Notes: a model not told the origin generated them from the sequence alone. A DNA stretch of 64,000 bases from Charina bottae (GCA_023362775.1 JALMGJ010000003.1:176792274-176856273); one strand, 5' to 3'; positions 23,200 to 34,930 are shown, counted from the first letter of the stretch. Translations and numbers: made by a program.

Positions 23200-24505
23200 T
23201 TCAGCTAGCAAACACTTTGATGGATGATCCAGGTCAAAGTGAGATGGGGGGAGTGCAACCCTGCTATCCCCCCTGGGGTTTCCTGGTGGTTTTTATACCA
23301 CTGACTATGATATCCTTCTGGGCCATCTGGCAAAGTCAGGCCTTGTTGGCACTGTTTTACTGTGGTCCTTCCTGTCAGGATGCATCCGTAAGATGGTGCT
23401 GGGGAACTATGTTCAACAATTAGGTCACTGATCTATGTTGTCCCACAGAACAGTATCTTGTCCTTTGTGTGGTTTAACATCTACATAAAATCTCTGGGGA
23501 AGGTCATTTTGAGCTTTTGAATGGGGTACCACCAGTATGCTGATGACACCCAACTCCATTGCTCTTTACCATCTTCTTCTAAGGAAGCAATCAGCACCCT
23601 TGAATGTTGCCTAAACCTGAGAATGGGTTGGATAAAGGAAAACAAGATAAAATTAAATCCATGGAGTTACTGCTGATGAGGAAAAAGCTGGACTTGTGAA
23701 TTGATGTAAAAGCCTATTTGGATGAGACTGCACTTCCCCCATAAAGAACAGGTTCACAGTTTGGGGATGTTCTTTAAGCCCCCAGCTGTGACTAGATTTG
23801 CAAGTGATGGCTGTGATATGGAACACATTTGCACTACTATGGCTAGTTACCAAATGCAACCCTTCCAGAGCTGGTTGAACTTAGTGACAGTTATCCACAT
23901 GTTGATTACATCCTGTCTTGACAATTGCCACAAAATTTATATGGGGTTGCCCTTGAAAAGTGTCCATAAATTGCAGTTGATAAAACATGCTGGGACTAGG
24001 GTGCCAGCTAGTGCAAGGTATAGTGTGTGGTATATATGGATATAGTGTATGTATATGGAACAATCTACCCTGGCTGCCAATTGTCTACCAATTCAACCTA
24101 ATGGAGTTGACTTTTAATGCTCTAAATAGGTTTGGGCCAGGTGATATGAAAGACAACTCTTCTGCTATAAACCTGCTCAATAACTTAGATCAGCAGGAAA
24201 AGCTATCTTGAAGATTGTCCCTCAGCCAGAAGCTTGTCTATTTGGTAAACAGGAGAGGGCCTTCTCCAGCATGGCCCCCCTCTCCCAATGCTCAGGAAAA
24301 TGCAGAACTCATTTGTTTTACTGTAAAGTATTAACTGAAGTTGGTGTTAATTGTGTATATTTTAAATTTGTCCTGATTGTACTGTTTTTATGCTTAGGTT
24401 CTATAATTTGTATTTTTAGCTGCTGTTTAAGCATTTGTAGGTTCAACTGCCACAGAGTGGCAGAGAGAAAACAGGGTATACATCTAGTAAATAAATAATA
24501 ATAAA
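23200..24505 (+). mobile_element. Old L2-clade LINE remnant, RT to 3' end
   Basis: Plus-strand frames, broken many times, resemble L2: a stretch like YADDTQL at about 23537 (tatgctgatgacacccaact), LDNCHKIYMGLPLKSVHKLQ near 23917-23976, then a C-terminal region with FGKQERAFSSMAPLS near 24240, ending in aataaataataataaaag at about 24489. It is more diverged than the 25.8-29.4 kb copy. Confidence 0.75.
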
Positions 24506-24549
24506 AGCACCGGCTTAAACAAAGAGTGTGTCTGTATGTAGAGAGAGAG

Positions 24550-24960
24550 AGAAAATGAAGGGGGGGGGGGAGAGATGGAGATATTCTTTTTTTTTTTAAA
24601 TTTTTTATAATTTTTATTGCACATCAATAATATAAATATAAACCGACAATAATACAATACAATACAACAGGGGATTGTATAGGATAATACACTGAGATAA
24701 AATTAAATACAGTTTGTACAGACTAAGATTGGGAGACTTAGATTCATATCTACCAGTTGGTCGTGAAGTTATTGGGAGACTCTAGTACAGAATAACTTTG
24801 GAGGGGGAAGTTCTTGCTCTCTACCCTGAGCTGCTGTATGAAAGGCTCGTTATAAATGCAACAAATTAATTAATTATTTTGTTTGTTTGTTAAATTTATA
24901 CCCACCTTAATTAATTAATTAATTAATTAATTAAGGTGGATATAAATTTAACAAATAATT
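24550..24960. repeat. Low-complexity tract and AT-rich hairpin next to exon 8
   Basis: A poly-G run (24560-24570), poly-T (24587-24598), aatac repeats (24650-24665), then an inverted repeat at 24889-24953. In that repeat, tgttaaatttata.cccacctt faces aaggtggatataaatttaac around a (ttaa)n core, with one mismatch. The tail resembles two L2 3' ends meeting head to head. Confidence 0.75.
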
Positions 24961-24967
24961 AACAAAC

Positions 24968-25138
24968 CGCCAATGAACCAAGTCCCTGGCTGAACACACA
25001 CATATATCAGAATCTTGCCTGCTCTTGGAAGAGGCCGGATGGCAGGAACAGGCACAATTACACCAGGAGGAGGGACCGGGGATCCAGGAGACCATCCTCG
25101 GTGTCGTTTCTTGGGTGGGCCGGAACTGGACAGGGTAG
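24968..25138 (-). CDS. GREB1L: GREB1L coding exon 8 (3' end uncertain)
   Basis: Residues 369-425 in the model, 171 bp. It begins [19 protein letters not shown] and continues [20 protein letters not shown]. The basic PPKKRHRGW block looks like a nuclear localisation signal and is shared with GREB1. The acceptor (cttctgcttag) is fixed by frame. The donor is less sure: the one at GGCG|gtttgt keeps phase 1, but the last 15 or so residues (after AGKIL) do not resemble what I recall of mammalian GREB1L, and a weaker phase-1 site exists upstream in the gtgtgtgt run. An AT-rich hairpin begins 15 bases past the modelled donor. Confidence 0.78.
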
Positions 25139-25346
25139 CTAAGCAGAAGTAAATGAACACACACACACAGGCAGACATAAATCACAAAAAGCATAAACAT
25201 TTACCTTCTATATGCTTTAGTATCCACCGCATGTAATAAAACATTCTTATTTATTGACAATTCTGATTTTCAGAACACTTTATATCTGCTGAAGTTATGA
25301 GGTTATATTACAGTAGGCAATAACAAAGACAAGAGGTTATCTTTAC

Positions 25347-25484
25347 CTTGCTCTGCAGCTACACAACTAGGGCCGGGAGACATTGAGTGAGGCACAGGTC
25401 GTGAAACTGTAGAGCTCATGACATTTGTCCTTCCTGCAATGTTGTTTCCACTGGTAACATCAGTGGCTCGGAGAGAAAGGGGAG
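25347..25484 (-). CDS. GREB1L: GREB1L coding exon 7
   Basis: Residues 323-368, 138 bp, phase 1 at both ends: APLSLRATDVTSGNNIAGRT, then SRPVPHSMSPGPSCVAAEQ. The acceptor is tttttacattcag and the donor GCAAG|gtaaag. The next exon is only 208 bp downstream, so exons 7 and 8 form a tight pair between long introns. The product is a serine/proline-rich segment without a recognisable domain. Confidence 0.93.
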
Positions 25485-25829
25485 CTGAATGTAAAAAACC
25501 CACAAATACTTTTAGAAGATTGTTATAAAACAAACAATTACACTGTGGACTAGAGGAACACTGTAAGAAGACAACAAAGCAGGCGATTCAACAGGGGAGG
25601 TAAAAAAAGGCAAGATGGCACAATGATGGCACCCAACTTTTTTAACCACTCCTTGGACATCCCTACAACAAAGGTTATGTATAATACATCTGAAAGATGT
25701 GCAAAGCAAGGATAAACAAGGGCCATATTTGATATTTGGATAGTATGCTAGAGGCTTATCTCCCCAAAGTTGACAGTTATTATAATTACCCCCAAGGCAT
25801 TCATTTTCCCCTCCTCTTTTATATATATA
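25485..25829. other. Intron 6 next to exon 7, no recognised feature
   Basis: Non-coding; nothing recognised. Confidence 0.5.
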
Positions 25830-28800
25830 TCCTTTATTTATTTATTTTTTAATTAATTAAATTTCTATTACCGCCCATCTCCCCTGGAAGGGGAACTCTG
25901 GGTGGTTCACAGTAAAACCAGAATTAAAATTCAAAGAGGAGCACAAATACAAAAATATAAAAATACAGTTACGAATAACAATAAATATAAATGAGATAAA
26001 AATCTAGATGGCTAAAAGTTCTCTGTCAGTCCTCGAGCGTAAGGGCCATTCTCGCTCTAATCTAGGGCACTAGCCATCCCCAGGAATGACTATTCCCCCT
26101 CCTGCTCCAGGCATGATGGCAGAACCAGGTTTTCAGTTTTTTTCGGAAGTCCAGGAGTGAGGGGGCCAGTCTCACCTCCGGGGGAAGAATGTTCCAGAGG
26201 GCGGGGGCTACTGCAGAGAAGGCACGCTTCCGAGACCCTGCAAGATGGAACTCCTTTATGGATGGGGTCCGTAGCATGCCCTCTCTGGATGACCGGGTGG
26301 GACGAGTCAATGTAATAGGGATAAGACAGTCCCTCAGGTATCCTGGCCCCATGCCATGTAGGGCTTTAAAGGTGATAACCAACGCCTTGAATTGGACCTG
26401 GAAGCAAACTGGAACCCAATGCAGCTCACGTAGCAGAGGTGTTATATGTGCCGATCTTGGTGCACCTAAAATTGCCCGCGCAGCTGCATTCTGGACCAGT
26501 TGTAGCTTCCAGATATTCTTCAAGGGTAGCCCCATGTAGAGCGCATTACAGTAGTCTATATGGGAGATAACTAGGGCATGAGTGACCGTTCGAAGGGCCT
26601 CTCGGTCTAGGAAAGGGCGTAACTGGCGCACAACACGAAGTTGAGCAAAGGCCCTCCTGGCCACGACTGTCACCTGCTCTTTGAGCAGGAGTCGTGAGTC
26701 CAAGGACCCCCAAGTTACGCACCGGGTCTATCTGGGGTAGTGCGACCCCATTCAGAACTAAAGATGACAAATTCCTAGATACCGAGGGGCCATTAATCCA
26801 CAGCCACTCTGTCTTACCAGGGTTGAGTTGAAGTCTGTTGTTCCCCATCCAGGCCCCCACAGCCCCCACGGCATCACTTACTTCACCCAGGATGGAGATG
26901 TATAATTGAGTATCATCAGCGTATTGATGGTACCTCATCCCATGGTGACAGATGATCTTGCCCAGTGGTTTCATGTAGATGTTAAAAAGGAGCGGAGAGA
27001 GTACCGAGCCCTGCGGCACCCCACAAAGAAGGGGCTGCGGCCTGGATCTCTTGCTCCCTATCAACACCGATTGGGACCCGCCTTGGAGGAAGGAGGTGAA
27101 CCAGCGTAAAACCACGCTGCCCACCCCCAACCCCGAGTCGACCCAAAAGGATACCATGGTCGATGGTATCGAAAGCCGCTGAGAGGTCAAGAAGGGCCAG
27201 GATGGATGCACTGCCCCCATCCCGCCCCTGCCAGAGATAATCCATAAGTGCGACCAATGCCGTTTCCATCCCATAACCGGGCCTGAATCCTGACTGAAAG
27301 GGGTCTAGATAATCTGTTTCCTCCAGAATCCTCTGAAGCTGCAACGCCACCACTTTCTCAACCACCTTCCCCAGAAAGGGAAGGTGGAAGACTGGATGAA
27401 AATTGTCCAATACAGTAGGGTCCACCAATGGTTTCTTGAGGGGGCAAACCAGCGCTTCCTTAAAGGTCGCCGGAAACACCCCCTCTCTCAAGGATATATT
27501 TACCATTGTCTGGACCCAGCCACCTGTCAACTCCCAAGCTGCCTTTACCAGCCAGGAGGGACATGGATCTAATTGGCAAGTGGTGCATTTACAGTCCAGA
27601 GGATCCTGTCTACTTCCTCGGGTCCAACAGGATCAAACCGTTCCCAGATAACCGGGTAAGTATGTTCCCCAGGTATCTCCCCAGACCCTGTCTCATGCTT
27701 GGAGTCCACCTTGGATTGAATCCAAGCGAATTTATCCTGCAGTTGCCCAGAAAACTCCTCAGCACAGCCCTGTAGATGGATTTCTGAATCCCCTCTCCTC
27801 AAAAGGGATTGGGTTATCTTAAACAGGGCTGCCGGATGGCATTCGGCAGATGCAATAAGAGCAGCGAAATAATGATGTTTCGCCGCTCTTACTGCCACAA
27901 GGTAGGCCTTAACAGTGGCTCTAGCTTGTGTTTGGTCTGATTCGAACTTTGTCTTCCTTCAGCGATGCTCTAGATGTCCCGTAAGCCTCTTCAGAACCCT
28001 CAACTCCTCTGTAAACCACGGGGAGTGTCAGGCTCGATGGGATAAGAGAGGTCGCGCAGGTGCGATCCTGTTCAAGGCCTCGGCCGCCTCCCTATTCCAG
28101 GCCACAGCCAAGGCCTCCGCTGGACCGTGCAGCAGATCCTCGGGTATAACCCCCAGCTCCCTCTGAAACCTAGCTGGGTCCATCAGTCGCCGGGGGCAAA
28201 CCAATCGAATGGGTCCTGCCTCCCTGCAGAGGGGGGTGGCATAAGAGAATCTTAAGGTCACCAGGGCATGATCTGACCATGACAAAGAGGAAAGATGTAA
28301 CTCTCCCCTCAGATCACGTTGCCACTGCTCCGACAAGAAAACTAAGTCTGGAGTGAAGCCACTGTCTCGAGTTGGGTCCCGAATAATCTGAAACAGGCCC
28401 ATGGCTGCCATGGTGGTCATGAACTCCCGAGCTGCCTCTGAGGTCCGCCCCAGGGATGGCAGGTTGAAGTGCCCCAGAACCATAAGCCTGGGGAACTCCA
28501 CTGCCAACCCCGAGATGGCCTCCAGCAGCTCAGGCAGGGAGGTCGCTACGCAGCAGGGAACTGTTCGCGGGAACCCAACTTGAAAAACAAGGTCTCTCAT
28601 CTGGCCACTTGTGGACCAGGGCCCCTGAAGGCCACTAGAGATTCTCTGATGACAACTGCCACCCCACTTCCCCTGCCCTGAGGTCTTGGCTGGTGCCATA
28701 CTCGAAACCCGGCCAGGCACATCTCCAAAAGAGGGACATCTCCTTCTGGGCCTAGCCAGGTTTCGGTAATGCACGCCAGGTCTGCCCCCTCCTCAGTGAT

Positions 28801-29440
28801 CAAATCACCAATGGGGGGCCTTGTAACTGACCTGGCATTACATAGCAGCAGCCGGAGATCAGGGCCCCCATGAATCTGCTGGTCAGGGCCTGGGTTTGAG
28901 CACGGAGGGCTGGAACACGCCACCGGTAATAAACACCGGGGGCATCTTCCCCATAGATGGCCTGCCCTCCAGCTCCCGTCATAATGTCCCTGACCTGTCA
29001 CCACCTTGATCACCTGCCCTGCCCTACAACTCCCTGAGTCTCCACATCCATTAGCCCCCAATCCTGGTCTCCAAAGATCCCTGGTTAAAAATAGGGATCC
29101 CTCCATTCATTCATACAACCACATACACTCCCAGTTACAAGGTGATGGCGGGCCCTTCAAGTGCAACAGCTCGTGCTCTTGGCACTGTCAGAGCCCATCA
29201 CCCACACACTCACTCACTGTGGCCCCCCTCGGCCTCTCTCACTTGTCAAGAGGAGGGACACTCCACTCACTACTCCTCACCCTCTGCCTAACCCTAACCC
29301 TAACTCTAACCCTAACCCTAAGCCACTCACCAGGGGGTGAGTGCTCTCATGCATTCAATCCTACCACGTACTCTCTCTCACGTCTCTCACACCTGAGTGG
29401 GAGTACCCCATTCACTTTGGAGGGACCCTAATAAGCCTGA
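25830..29440 (-). mobile_element. L2-clade LINE, near full length, EN + RT, several frame breaks
   Basis: Minus strand from 29440: a 5' region with telomere-like hexamers, an N terminus from about 29106, and endonuclease pieces (LLLCNARSVTRPP, ADLACITETWLGPEGD, GSGVAVVIRES, MVLGHFNLPS, SLSWSDHALVTLRFS). RT follows: LDPFQSGFRPGYGMETALV, LLDLSAAFDTIDHGILL, YHQYADDTQLYIS and GNNRLQLNPGKTEWLW, then the C terminus LDYCNALYMGLPLKNIWKL. It ends ccgcccatctcccctgg and a tatttatt tail near 25835. The frame is split into at least five parts by frameshifts, so the copy is inactive but fairly young. The catalytic YADD is intact. Length (3.6 kb) is close to a full L2. Confidence 0.93.
29287..29322 (-). repeat. 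Telomere-like (TTAGGG)n run in the L2 5' region
   Basis: Six consecutive hexamers, cctaac x3, tctaac, cctaac, cctaag on the plus strand, equal to TTAGGG on the strand in which the L2 element is read. Confidence 0.9.
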
Positions 29441-29534
29441 TAATACTAGAACAGTTGGGGAGGGATGGCTAGTCTTAGGTTCTAAATACTATTGCACCCA
29501 GTCCAGTTCTTTACGAATCTGCCAGGCGTCAGAC

Positions 29535-29626
29535 CTATTTATTTATTTATCTATTTATTTATTTATTTATTTATAGTGCTATTTATACCCCGCCTATCCC
29601 CTCCCTAACGGAGGACTCTAGGCGGC

Positions 29627-29671
<45 letters not shown>

Positions 29672-30037
29672 TACATACATTTTTACCATTATACAATGTC
29701 ACCAACTATAGAGTGTAATTAACCCGCGCACCAGGAGAGGGGGTAAGGGAACCGGCTCTTCTAAGGCTCTGGACTACAATTCCCAGGATGCCTTGAGCCG
29801 GCTGCTGACGTCCTATTTATGTCACTTCCGGGTCTATCCTCACCGTCGCCATTCAATCTTTCCTCCGATCTTTCCTCCGGTGGAACCGGCTCCCGACAGG
29901 ACGCCAGCAAATTCTCCCACTTAAGGTGGTACCCATTTATCTACTTGCTAAGCTTTCGAACTGCTGGGTTGACAGGAGCTAGGACTAGCGACGAGAGCTC
30001 ACCTCGTCGCACGGGGTTCGAACTGCCGACCTTCTGA
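29535..30037 (-). mobile_element. tRNA-derived SINE / L2-tailed composite element
   Basis: On the minus strand the B-box-containing ggcagttcgaaccccgtgcg (near 30023-30004) is followed by gagctctcgtcgctagtcct, gtcaacccagcagttcgaaa and aagtagataaatgggtacca, then a long body. The 3' end is aagccgcctagagtcctccg, aggggataggcggggtataa and a (aata)n tail at 29535-29575. The A-box head is not clear. An acat microsatellite has grown at 29630-29680 inside it. Confidence 0.75.
29630..29682. repeat. (ACAT)n microsatellite
   Basis: About twelve catac/acat units with a short tatata interruption. Confidence 0.95.
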
Positions 30038-30071
30038 TTTTTAAATTGTTTAAATAAATATTTAAATAAAT

Positions 30072-30695
30072 AAATTGTGGTATTTATTGTAAATTTACTA
30101 TACATGTCCTTCTTTTGGAAGGCTATTTTAGTTCTTCAGTCTCTGGTAATAAAAATTAAATCTACCTGTCCATGGTGGATTAAAAATATTAAAAATAATA
30201 TTAAATATTATTTAATAATATAATAATATAATAATTATTATATTATATTATATTATATTATATTATATTATATTATATTATATTATTATATATTAATAAT
30301 ATAATATAATATAAATAATATTAATATTATTATTAAATATTAAAAATAATATTAAATATTAAATAAATATTAAAAATAACAATTGGATAGCTTCTTTTGG
30401 AGCTATTCTAGTGACTACGATCTGTAAAATTTGAAAAATAAAAACAAAATTGGAAGACTGGTATATGTTCAGAATGCCTTGTCTTCTTTGTTAAGAAACT
30501 GAAGGTAGGCACATTATTTGGCTATAATTCATAAAAAGTAAAGCAAAGATTGTCGGCTTGAATCCTAGTCACATGGAAGCTAACTAATCAAAAGGAGTAC
30601 ATTTTAAATTGTGGTATTTATTGTAAATTTACTATACATGTCCTTCTTTTAGAAGGCTATTTTAGTTCTTCAGTCTCTGGTAATAAAAATTAAAT
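30072..30695. repeat. 90-bp direct repeat flanking an AT-rich tract
   Basis: 30072-30161 and 30606-30695 are the same 90 bases with about one mismatch (start aaattgtggtatttattgta, end aataaaaattaaat), 534 bp apart. A third, decayed relative seems to lie at about 30380-30440 (agcttcttttggagctattc). The middle is (TA/TTA)n low-complexity DNA at 30185-30375. Confidence 0.85.
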
Positions 30696-30699
30696 ATTT

Positions 30700-32260
30700 T
30701 TTTCATTATGGCCATTCCTTTTAACAATGTGTTCCTGAGTAGTCATGCCAAAATTTAATTTCCAACACATTCTATATCTCAAAAATCTATATCGAATCTA
30801 TTTTATGCTAATCAGTCACTAAGTTTGAAAGGCAGAACAAACTAAAATTAAGTTATTGAAAGCACAAATAAAAAAGGCATTTAATCATCTTAGTTCCCCT
30901 AACTGGCCTCAATTAGATCCCTTGGGAATATTGTTTCCAAATGTTTCAAACTTAATTTGATCAAATGTCCTGAATTAGAGCCTCAGGCTACAACCAAATC
31001 CATGTCTACTTTCAAAGGACAATCCCAGTGAGTTAAATGGAATTAATTTCCTTTTTAAAAATATAATTGTTATTAAGAATTTTAATTACAATAGTAAAAG
31101 CTAATACAACCTAAACTTAGAGAAAGAGAAGAGAATGGAAAGAATAAAAAGTGCAGGAAAAAAAGAAAGAAGAAAAAGAAAAGAAAAGAAAAGAATAAAG
31201 AAAAAGAAAAGAAATATATAAAGAAGTGACTTCCAACCTTCATCTCAACAAGTATAAACAAATTTAATACCTCTTTACCCCCTACAAGGTTAAACAGATT
31301 ATCTCTTCATCTCATATCCCATCTCTTATATATAAGCAAATCCATAAAACATCAACAATTCAATCCTGGTGTCAGCAAAAAGTTCATAAAGGGTTGCCAG
31401 AACATTGGAAAAACAAGTCTTATTTTAACCTTGATCAAATAAACCAACTTTACGTTCCTTCTTTTTACTTCTAACAATCTCAATCTTTAATTCAATCAAA
31501 TATTGTTGTACGATTTGATTTCTCTTCAATTATTCTTTATCCCATCACACAGATTTCTTCAAGGCTTTAACAAGCCTCTTTTGTAGATCCAATAAGAAAA
31601 CATTTTCCAGGTCATTCTCTTATCATTTTTATTTCCCTTTTAATTTTTAAAATTTTAGCCAGTTTCTTTTGTATATCCAGTAAAGTGTCCTCTTCCAAAT
31701 CATTTCTTGGCCTGTCAATTGTAGTTCCACATTCTGTGCTTTCTCTGTCTTGTCAGATAAAATTTGTTCCACATCTGCCATTCCTTTATTAACATCTTTT
31801 TGACATAGTCTATCCATAGAAACAGACATTGTTACGGAAAGTGTTGATATTGTAGTTTCTAATTTCTGGCTCCATTCTTCAAATATCTCCTTTAATATTT
31901 CAGATGTTATAACGTTTTGTATCATTTTGTATTAACTGACATCAAGAACAGGCTTGTATTTTTTTCTCTTGTTTAAAATCTTTAGTCCCCTCTAGTGTCC
32001 TCTTTCTAAAATCATCACTTATCTCTTGTTATGACTTGCAATAGCCAGGATAGCCAAAATAAGTCTGTTTCTGGCTAGTTACAACCTCTTAACTTCACCA
32101 ACTTACCTCTTAGAGCAAAGATAAAATGGGAAAAGGAGGAGGCGAAGGAGAGATAGGGGAAAATCCATTTAAATAACTTTCATCGCATAGATGAAATACA
32201 AATTATAAATATAATAAATAAATGAAGTTAGTGAAAAACATTACAATAGGACAGTGTATC
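30700..32260 (-). mobile_element. Possible L1 5'/ORF1 remnant
   Basis: A 92-codon minus-strand frame (31925-31647) has a coiled-coil look (ILKEIFEEWSQKLETTISTL, then VNKGMADVEQILSDKTEKAQ), like lizard L1 ORF1. A purine-rich aaagaaaag run lies at 31158-31215. The evidence is pattern only, with no conserved catalytic motif. Confidence 0.4.
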
Positions 32261-32264
32261 AGTT

Positions 32265-32402
32265 GGAGCTACCAGATTTGAGCTCCAAAAAACTGCAACC
32301 ACTAGATGGCAGCAAAGGAAATACAAAAAAACCTAATTCTTTGCTGCTATCTAATGGCTAAGTAGATTGTTGCAACCTAGATCTGGTAATTCTACTGTTG
32401 GT
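32265..32402. mobile_element. Foldback MITE with ctagatggcagcaaag arms
   Basis: gagctaccagatttgagctc ... ctagatggcagcaaaggaaa on the left and tttgctgctatctaatggct ... cctagatctggtaattcta on the right are imperfect inverted arms around a short AT-rich centre. Non-coding; superfamily unknown. Confidence 0.65.
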
Positions 32403-32699
32403 AATAAGCATTATAGAAACCTGATTTGACCACAGCATCATTTTAAAGTTGTCTTCACTTTCGGATATATTATACACCATTACATTGATTGATCTAGCTG
32501 AGGATGGCAAGAGTTGAACATATCCAAAGGGCACCAGCTAGAAGACGTTTGGAAGTATCAGGTATTTATCATCTGCTTTGTTCCACAAAGACAATTCTAT
32601 AGCAAATTACTTAGGTCTTGTGATAATTTACATATTACTTTTACATACTAGAGTCAAAGTAATATTAGATTCCAGTGAACTTGAGAGAAAATATATTAC

Positions 32700-32834
32700 C
32701 TGTTGCAAACGTGTTTCCTACAAGTTGCACAGGCAAAGCAAGTGGTCTCACTATGTTCTTATTCCGAGTCAAATCTTGAATTCCACTTAAATTAACAGCA
32801 GAGGAAGACTGTGCTTCACTGAATACTGAGGACT
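32700..32834 (-). CDS. GREB1L: GREB1L coding exon 6
   Basis: Residues 278-322, 135 bp, phase 1 at both ends, starting ESSVFSEAQSSSAVNLSGIQ and continuing NIVRPLALPVQLVGNTFAT. The acceptor is ctctttgacag and the donor ACAG|gtaata. The C-terminal half (IVRPLALPVQLVGN) is the conserved part; the N-terminal half is serine rich and variable. Alternative AG sites a few codons downstream (cag at 32821 and after) exist, but the first acceptor gives the expected phase. Confidence 0.88.
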
Positions 32835-34179
32835 CTGTCAAAGAGATAGTTGTAACTATTTTTTTTAAAAAATCTACGTTAATTTTTGAAAAAATTGTCT
32901 AAGATATTACCACAACAGTTTTTTTCAGAAGCCATTATGAATGTTGAAAATTTATTAAAACATCATATTTATAATTTATAATGCACTTCTTCCATTCCAG
33001 GAGTTTATAAATGTTAATATTGATCATAATATAGTAGACTGAATCTTTGAATAATTGACCTATGATTATTACCATTATTTTTACAAGAGGCACCTGCACA
33101 TAGTTCCACATAACCCACATTTTAGGAGACAAATGGCATAATCCTATATTGATACACTTAAAAGTTAAGTCCCATTTTTTCAATGAGACTTACTACTCAG
33201 TAACTGGGTACAGAACTGCAGTCTAAACTCCTAGATCCAACCAGTAGAGGCAATATCCTTTTAATACATGTAAAGAAGGAATAAAGCAACATTCCAAAGA
33301 ATACGCAGATTTGTTTTTGTTCTTCACTATAGCATACTCCAACCATCTAACAGAAACAAATATGAGTAGCTATTAAATTGGAGCCAAATATTTTTTTCAC
33401 TATATCAAACATGGTTACACTACACTAGAAGGCTATACAGTACACTTATCCTAACTATCTTTTCTCTTGTACAGTTCAGTTTATGTAGTACTTCCAAAGT
33501 CTGCTTGACTAGAGACAAAACACTAAGGGAGAAGGACAAATACAATGGTCAGAGCTATCTGTAATTGCATTGTATAGCACAGTGGGTCCAATCAAGTGAG
33601 AAAGCTAAATAGTAGATAAAGAGAATCTGTATGGGAATGCAGAGACTGTAATTGGTGTTTACCAGGACCAGCAGCTTAGCTCAAGCCTTTATTTCACCAG
33701 CAGTCTACTGAGTCCCCAATGCCTCTGAAATGCCAGAAAAGACTTCTTCCTCTTCCTTAATTCAAGAAAGAAGGGTGTTCTGTATCTCTGCCTACCATAC
33801 TAATTACTGTGCCTAATAATGATTGCTATTCCTTTCAACTCCCTAGGATCCCTAAGTTCAGGATCTTTGAACTGTTCCTGTTGAACTGGGAGAACTACAA
33901 CTCTACCGCTCCACTTCCCATGGAAAATATGGCAAACCAGGATTTCCTTCCAAATTTGAAACCAGGGGTAGGGAAATCATCATTAAAGTTGTACAGGACT
34001 TCGGAAGCAATTGGGACACCTTAGAAATGCAGCACAACTGTAGGCATGACCAATGATGCCCTCTTATTTTTTCTTACATTTCTAACCTACTTGCTCCCAG
34101 GGAAGCCAGCCGGAGTGACTTAAAATACCTATCTAGACAATAAAAAATGTGGCTCCAAATTATAGAGAAGAGCAAGAAC
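32835..34179. other. Intron 5 next to exon 6, no recognised feature
   Basis: Non-coding. Nothing recognised on either strand. Confidence 0.5.
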
Positions 34180-34394
34180 TTCCTATTTAGATGTCTGTAG
34201 CTTGAATCATGTCAACTGGATTTCTATTTTCTCAGTGGAAACGTTTCGCTCCTTATCCAAGGAGCTTCTTCAGCCTTGGATAAGGAGCGAAACGTTTCCA
34301 CTGAGAAAATAGAAATCCAGTTGACATGATTCAAGCTACAGACAATTCCACCTGGATGACTGAGAACCTTCATAGACATATTCCTATTTAGATG
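34180..34394. mobile_element. Penelope-like foldback insertion (family A) with 14-bp target duplication
   Basis: ttcctatttagatg at 34180-34193 and 34381-34394 brackets 187 bp. The insert is a 68-bp sequence (34195-34262) followed after 11 bases by its perfect inverse (34274-34341), then the outer family end (attccacctggatgactgag..ccttcatagaca). Each arm carries the stem-loop also seen at 3552-3582 and 59221-59252. There is no coding region. Confidence 0.93.
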
Positions 34395-34866
34395 CTAGTA
34401 CTTTGAAAACTTTGGAAGTACAGTACAGTTTCACTGCAGAAAAAAAAACCCTCATTCAAAGCACTGTCTCTGACTTCAAACAGACATGCAATAAAAAATC
34501 AAGGGCAAGTTTAATTGTTTACTGAGGCAAGACTAAGGGGGTGGATCTCTGCTCTAAATACTTTCAGACTGCCCAATATACACTGCAAGGCCTGAGCAAT
34601 GGGCTTTCTTTATGCTCCATTACATACATGTGTGGTTTCTCCTTTCTTCTTCCAGGTCTTTTGTAGCTTTTTAGTACCCTTTCTTCTCTTTGTTTCCCTG
34701 GAACATGCATTTCTAAGTGATGTCATTATCAATAATGCTTAATGGATGACTTTTAAAATTAAGGCACAGGAATTTCCCACCACATTATCACAGCCTAGAA
34801 TTCTTAATTACTTAAAATGTGGTTAAACACCCTTCCCCAATCAGATGAACTCAAAATATTATGCAT

Positions 34867-34930
34867 AATTCCCAGCCAGCATGGGCCTTGCTGGCTCATG
34901 ATGATGAAAGTTGTAGTCCAATACATCTTG
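34867..34930. mobile_element. Short foldback MITE fragment
   Basis: taattcccagccagcatggg, tggctcatgatgatgaaagt, tgtagtccaatacatcttga: a decayed example of the widespread reptile repeat that reads actcccag..ccagc and returns as ttgtagtccaacacatct. A second example lies at 47336-47410. Confidence 0.55.

Noticed and set aside
29006..29431. Plus-strand frame with LTLTLTLT repeat
   Set aside because: It is the translation of the telomere-like hexamers antisense to the L2 5' region.
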